Assembly (NCBI GenBank): GCA_023139655.1
Contig: JAGLNE010000028.1
Location: 1 to 8,150 of the forward strand
Direction of reading: 5' to 3'
Origin: Candidatus Parcubacteria bacterium
GTDB lineage: Bacteria > Patescibacteriota > Patescibacteriia > Patescibacteriales > UBA12075
Length of the DNA stretch: 8,150 nt
The translations under genes were made by a program, and so were the position numbers. Positions 6,781 through 8,150 of this stretch are shown piece after piece. The stretch's first letter is position 1. Every line of letters starts with the position of its first letter. A model generated the notes under the pieces. The model saw nothing but the letters and a program-made list of their open reading frames with translations, was not told where the DNA came from and ran no database searches.

Positions 6781-6792
6781 AGGCATTTTTTT
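6760..6792 (+). terminator. Attenuator hairpin overlapping the L10 leader
   Basis: TGCTTTAACC (6760-6769) can pair with GGTAAGGCA (6777-6785) over nine pairs, including one G-U, with a single bulged A. It closes a seven-base loop and is followed directly by seven T residues (6786-6792). This is a plausible intrinsic terminator ahead of rplJ. Its left arm uses the P3 strand of the L10 leader and its right arm uses the end of P1, so it cannot form at the same time as the complete aptamer fold. Folding energies were not computed. Confidence 0.65.
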
Positions 6793-6799
6793 GTTTCCC

Positions 6800-6815
6800 A
6801 CGAATCAACGAATCA
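6800..6815. repeat. Tandem duplicate of ACGAATCA
   Basis: Two exact copies of ACGAATCA stand head to tail (6800-6807 and 6808-6815), with a further partial ACGAAT at about 6828. They sit in the rplJ leader between the attenuator and the inverted-repeat element. Apart from this the 6793-6842 stretch is AT-rich and shows no further structure. Confidence 0.45.
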
Positions 6816-6842
6816 AGTACAAATTTACGAATAATATTTATT

Positions 6843-6959
6843 TGTCATTCTGAATCCGCGAAGCGGGTGAAGAATCCCGCTGTGCCCCGTGTAAACGTAG
6901 TTTCTACCGGGGTGGATATAGAGACGAGATTCTTCGTCGCTACGCTTCTCAGAATGACA
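6843..6959. repeat. Inverted-repeat element copy 1 (upstream of rplJ)
   Basis: The ends are perfect 11-bp inverted repeats, TGTCATTCTGA (6843-6853) and TCAGAATGACA (6949-6959). Nested inside are GAAGAATC (6869-6876) with GATTCTTC (6928-6935), and CCCCG with CGGGG around a small hairpin. The whole 117 bp can fold into one long stem. It matches copy 2 at 7563-7651 in both arms and in the TGGATRTAGAGRCGAGATYC segment. The TGTCATTCTGA..GAAGAATC pattern is, from general knowledge, a widely dispersed intergenic repeat family in many bacterial genomes. It ends 19 bases before the rplJ start and is therefore part of its mRNA leader. Confidence 0.85.
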
Positions 6960-6978
6960 TTAGAATAACATAAAATAT

Positions 6979-7503
6979 ATGGCGAAGACCAAAGCGCAAA
7001 AAGTTGTTATCTTTAATGATTTAAAAGAAAAGTTAGACCAATCAAAATCGGTTGTTTTTACTAGTTTTAATTCTTTAACCGTAAGTGATAATAATGAACT
7101 GCGCCAAAAATTAAGAGAACAAGATAGTGAGTATTTGGTGGTAAAGAAAACTTTGCTGCGTTTAGCCTTGGACAAAATTGGCCTTAAAGATGTTGATATC
7201 AAGCAGTTTAAAGGTAAAATTGCCGCCGTATTCGGCTACGTGGACGAAGTAGCGCCGGCTAGGGCAGTAGCTGATTTCCAAAAAGAGCATAAAGGGACCT
7301 TGGATTTTGTCGGTGGCATTTTGGAAAACAAGCTAATAAGCGCCGAGGAAGTAGAGAAGCTTTCTCAGTTGCCAAGCAAAAATGAACTTTATGCCAAATT
7401 GGTTGGTTCAATTAATGCTCCGGTTTCGGGTTTTGTTAATGTCTTGGCCGGAAATCTAAGGGGATTAGTAAACGTGCTTAAAGCGGTACAAGAATCTAAA
7501 TAG
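6979..7503 (+). CDS. rplJ: Ribosomal protein L10 (uL10)
   Basis: L10 anchors the L7/L12 stalk dimers to the GTPase-associated centre of the 50S subunit and, by binding the leader RNA upstream, normally controls its own operon. The 174-residue protein shows the family pattern from the first residues (MAKTKAQKVVIFNDLKEKL, then VVFTSFNSLTVSDNNELRQKLRE). It continues with YLVVKKTLLRLAL around 52-64 and the C-terminal amphipathic helix that binds L7/L12 dimers (FVNVLAGNLRGLVNVLKAVQ, about 151-170). Length is normal for bacteria. The ATG at 6979 is preceded by AT-rich sequence without a Shine-Dalgarno motif. It is followed after 157 bp by rplL; this gap is long for these two genes and contains a second repeat element. 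Confidence 0.96.
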   Translation: MAKTKAQKVVIFNDLKEKLDQSKSVVFTSFNSLTVSDNNELRQKLREQDSEYLVVKKTLLRLALDKIGLKDVDIKQFKGKIAAVFGYVDEVAPARAVADFQKEHKGTLDFVGGILENKLISAEEVEKLSQLPSKNELYAKLVGSINAPVSGFVNVLAGNLRGLVNVLKAVQESK

Positions 7504-7562
7504 GAAAAATAAGATAAATAAGAAAAATAAGAAAGTAAAATAATAAATTAATAAAATAATAT
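7504..7562. repeat. Low-complexity AAATAAGA-type stretch between rplJ and rplL
   Basis: This section consists almost only of A and T with scattered G, in imperfect copies of AAATAAGA, and has no C. It would be an unstructured spacer in the mRNA just before the hairpin of the second inverted-repeat element. There is no T-run terminator in it, so read-through from rplJ to rplL is expected. Confidence 0.5.
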
Positions 7563-7651
7563 TGTCATTCTGATTCCGCGAAGCGGAAGAAGAATCTCGT
7601 GGATGTAGAGGCGAGATCCTTCACTTCACTAACGTTTCGTTCAGGATGACA
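7563..7651. repeat. Inverted-repeat element copy 2 (between rplJ and rplL)
   Basis: The ends TGTCATTCTGA (7563-7573) and TCAGGATGACA (7641-7651) are complementary at 10 of 11 positions. The inner GAAGAATCTCG (7589-7599) and CGAGATCCTTC (7612-7622) also match at 10 of 11, around a 12-base loop. It is 89 bp, shorter than copy 1 because it lacks the central hairpin segment of about 34 bases (around 6877-6910 in copy 1). Its right end stops 9 bases before the likely rplL start and contributes an in-frame ATG at 7646. The left flank AATAATATT is shared with copy 1, which may mean a preference for AT-rich insertion sites. Confidence 0.82.
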
Positions 7652-7660
7652 TTCAATAAA

Positions 7661-8110
7661 ATGTCAGAAGAAAAAAAGGATGACGCAGTTAAGGCTGAAG
7701 AATCCAAAAAAGACAAAAAGGACGTAAAGGTCCCGGCTAAGTTTAAATCCTTAGTTGAGGAGATTGAAAAAATGTCAGTCATGGATTTGGCTGAATTGGT
7801 TAGTATCCTTGAGGATAAATTTGGCGTTTCCGCTGCCGCTCCGGCAATGATGATGGCTGGTGCTACGGCCGGTGCTGCTGGTGAGGAAGCTGAGGAAAAA
7901 ACCGAATTTGACGTAGAGTTATCAGAGGCCGGTGCTAACAAGATCGCCGTGATCAAAGCGATTCGCGTGATTACCGACATGGGCCTTAAAGACGCTAAGG
8001 ATTTGGTAGATGCCGCTCCTAAGGTAATTAAGGAAGGCGTAAAGAAAGAAGAAGCCGATGAAGCTAAAAAGACACTAGAAGAGGCTGGCGCCAAGGTTAC
8101 TTTGAAATAA
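7661..8110 (+). CDS. rplL: Ribosomal protein L7/L12 (bL12) with N-terminal extension
   Basis: L7/L12 forms the mobile stalk that recruits translation factors; several dimers bind each L10. With the ATG at 7661 the protein has 149 residues, against roughly 120-130 in most bacteria. The conserved N-terminal dimerisation domain begins near residue 28 and contains [20 protein letters not shown] (38-57). An Ala/Gly/Glu hinge lies at about 58-80, then the C-terminal factor-binding domain with EKTEFDVEL and [12 protein letters not shown], ending in EAGAKVTLK. Residues 1-27 are an extra, highly charged Lys/Asp/Glu segment. The upstream ATG at 7646 would add MTFNK but lies inside the repeat element, so 7661 is preferred. 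AGGA at 7643-7646 is 14 bases from it, too far for a good Shine-Dalgarno site. Confidence 0.95.
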   Translation: MSEEKKDDAVKAEESKKDKKDVKVPAKFKSLVEEIEKMSVMDLAELVSILEDKFGVSAAAPAMMMAGATAGAAGEEAEEKTEFDVELSEAGANKIAVIKAIRVITDMGLKDAKDLVDAAPKVIKEGVKKEEADEAKKTLEEAGAKVTLK

Positions 8111-8150
8111 AAATTTTGCTAGTTTAAAAAAAGTTAGGCTGGGTTTTAAA

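Noticed and set aside
7621..8094. Long open frame of 157 codons on the minus strand opposite rplL
   Set aside because: It mirrors the codon bias of the Ala/Lys-rich rplL gene, is Ser/Ala-rich without any domain, and lacks promoter or start signals.
8123..8150. TTTAAAA/TTTTAAA arms at the window end as the operon terminator
   Set aside because: The arms contain no G-C pairs and the sequence is cut off by the window edge, so a terminator cannot be judged.
1..8150. CRISPR array, transposase, prophage, toxin-antitoxin or other defence genes
   Set aside because: No regularly spaced direct repeats of suitable length and no coding frames resembling these families were found; all real frames are housekeeping or envelope genes.

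Overview
The window reads as a stretch of an AT-rich bacterial chromosome. It uses the standard bacterial code: TGA serves as a stop for uppP and the CAP gene. The best guess is a member of the Patescibacteria (Candidate Phyla Radiation). The grounds are the gene set (a DUF3160 membrane protein, CAP and MltG proteins), a lysine-rich N-terminal extension on L7/L12, few recognisable Shine-Dalgarno sequences, and dispersed inverted-repeat elements between genes. This placement is an inference from style, not from a marker-gene comparison. There is no rRNA, tRNA, CRISPR array, transposase or phage gene.

Layout. Positions 79-867 (+) encode undecaprenyl-diphosphatase (UppP). It is convergent with a membrane-anchored CAP/SCP-domain protein at 961-1809 (-). 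A compact 90-bp divergent region (1810-1899) separates the CAP gene from a plus-strand cluster: pcm (1900-2535), a small HxGH nucleotidyltransferase (2545-2988) and mltG (2988-4007). The last two overlap by one base. A 225-bp gap (4008-4232) holds a 146-bp inverted-repeat element that encloses a terminator-like hairpin and a good promoter. This promoter probably drives a large single-pass membrane protein with an extracytoplasmic DUF3160 domain (4233-6608). The last block is the stalk-protein operon: a near-consensus promoter, an L10 leader RNA with an overlapping intrinsic terminator, rplJ (6979-7503) and rplL (7661-8110). Two related palindromic repeats sit immediately upstream of each of these two ribosomal genes.

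How the parts work together. UppP recycles the lipid carrier of peptidoglycan synthesis, MltG cuts nascent glycan strands, and the CAP and DUF3160 proteins are exposed on the cell surface. The left three quarters is therefore mostly cell-envelope biology, with pcm (protein repair) as a passenger. The right end makes the ribosomal stalk, L10 plus multiple L7/L12 dimers, whose output is normally adjusted by L10 binding its own leader RNA. The most interesting content is regulatory: the L10 leader whose aptamer fold competes with a terminator, the repeat hairpins in the rplJL transcript, and a tight divergent promoter region in which pcm may be transcribed without a leader.
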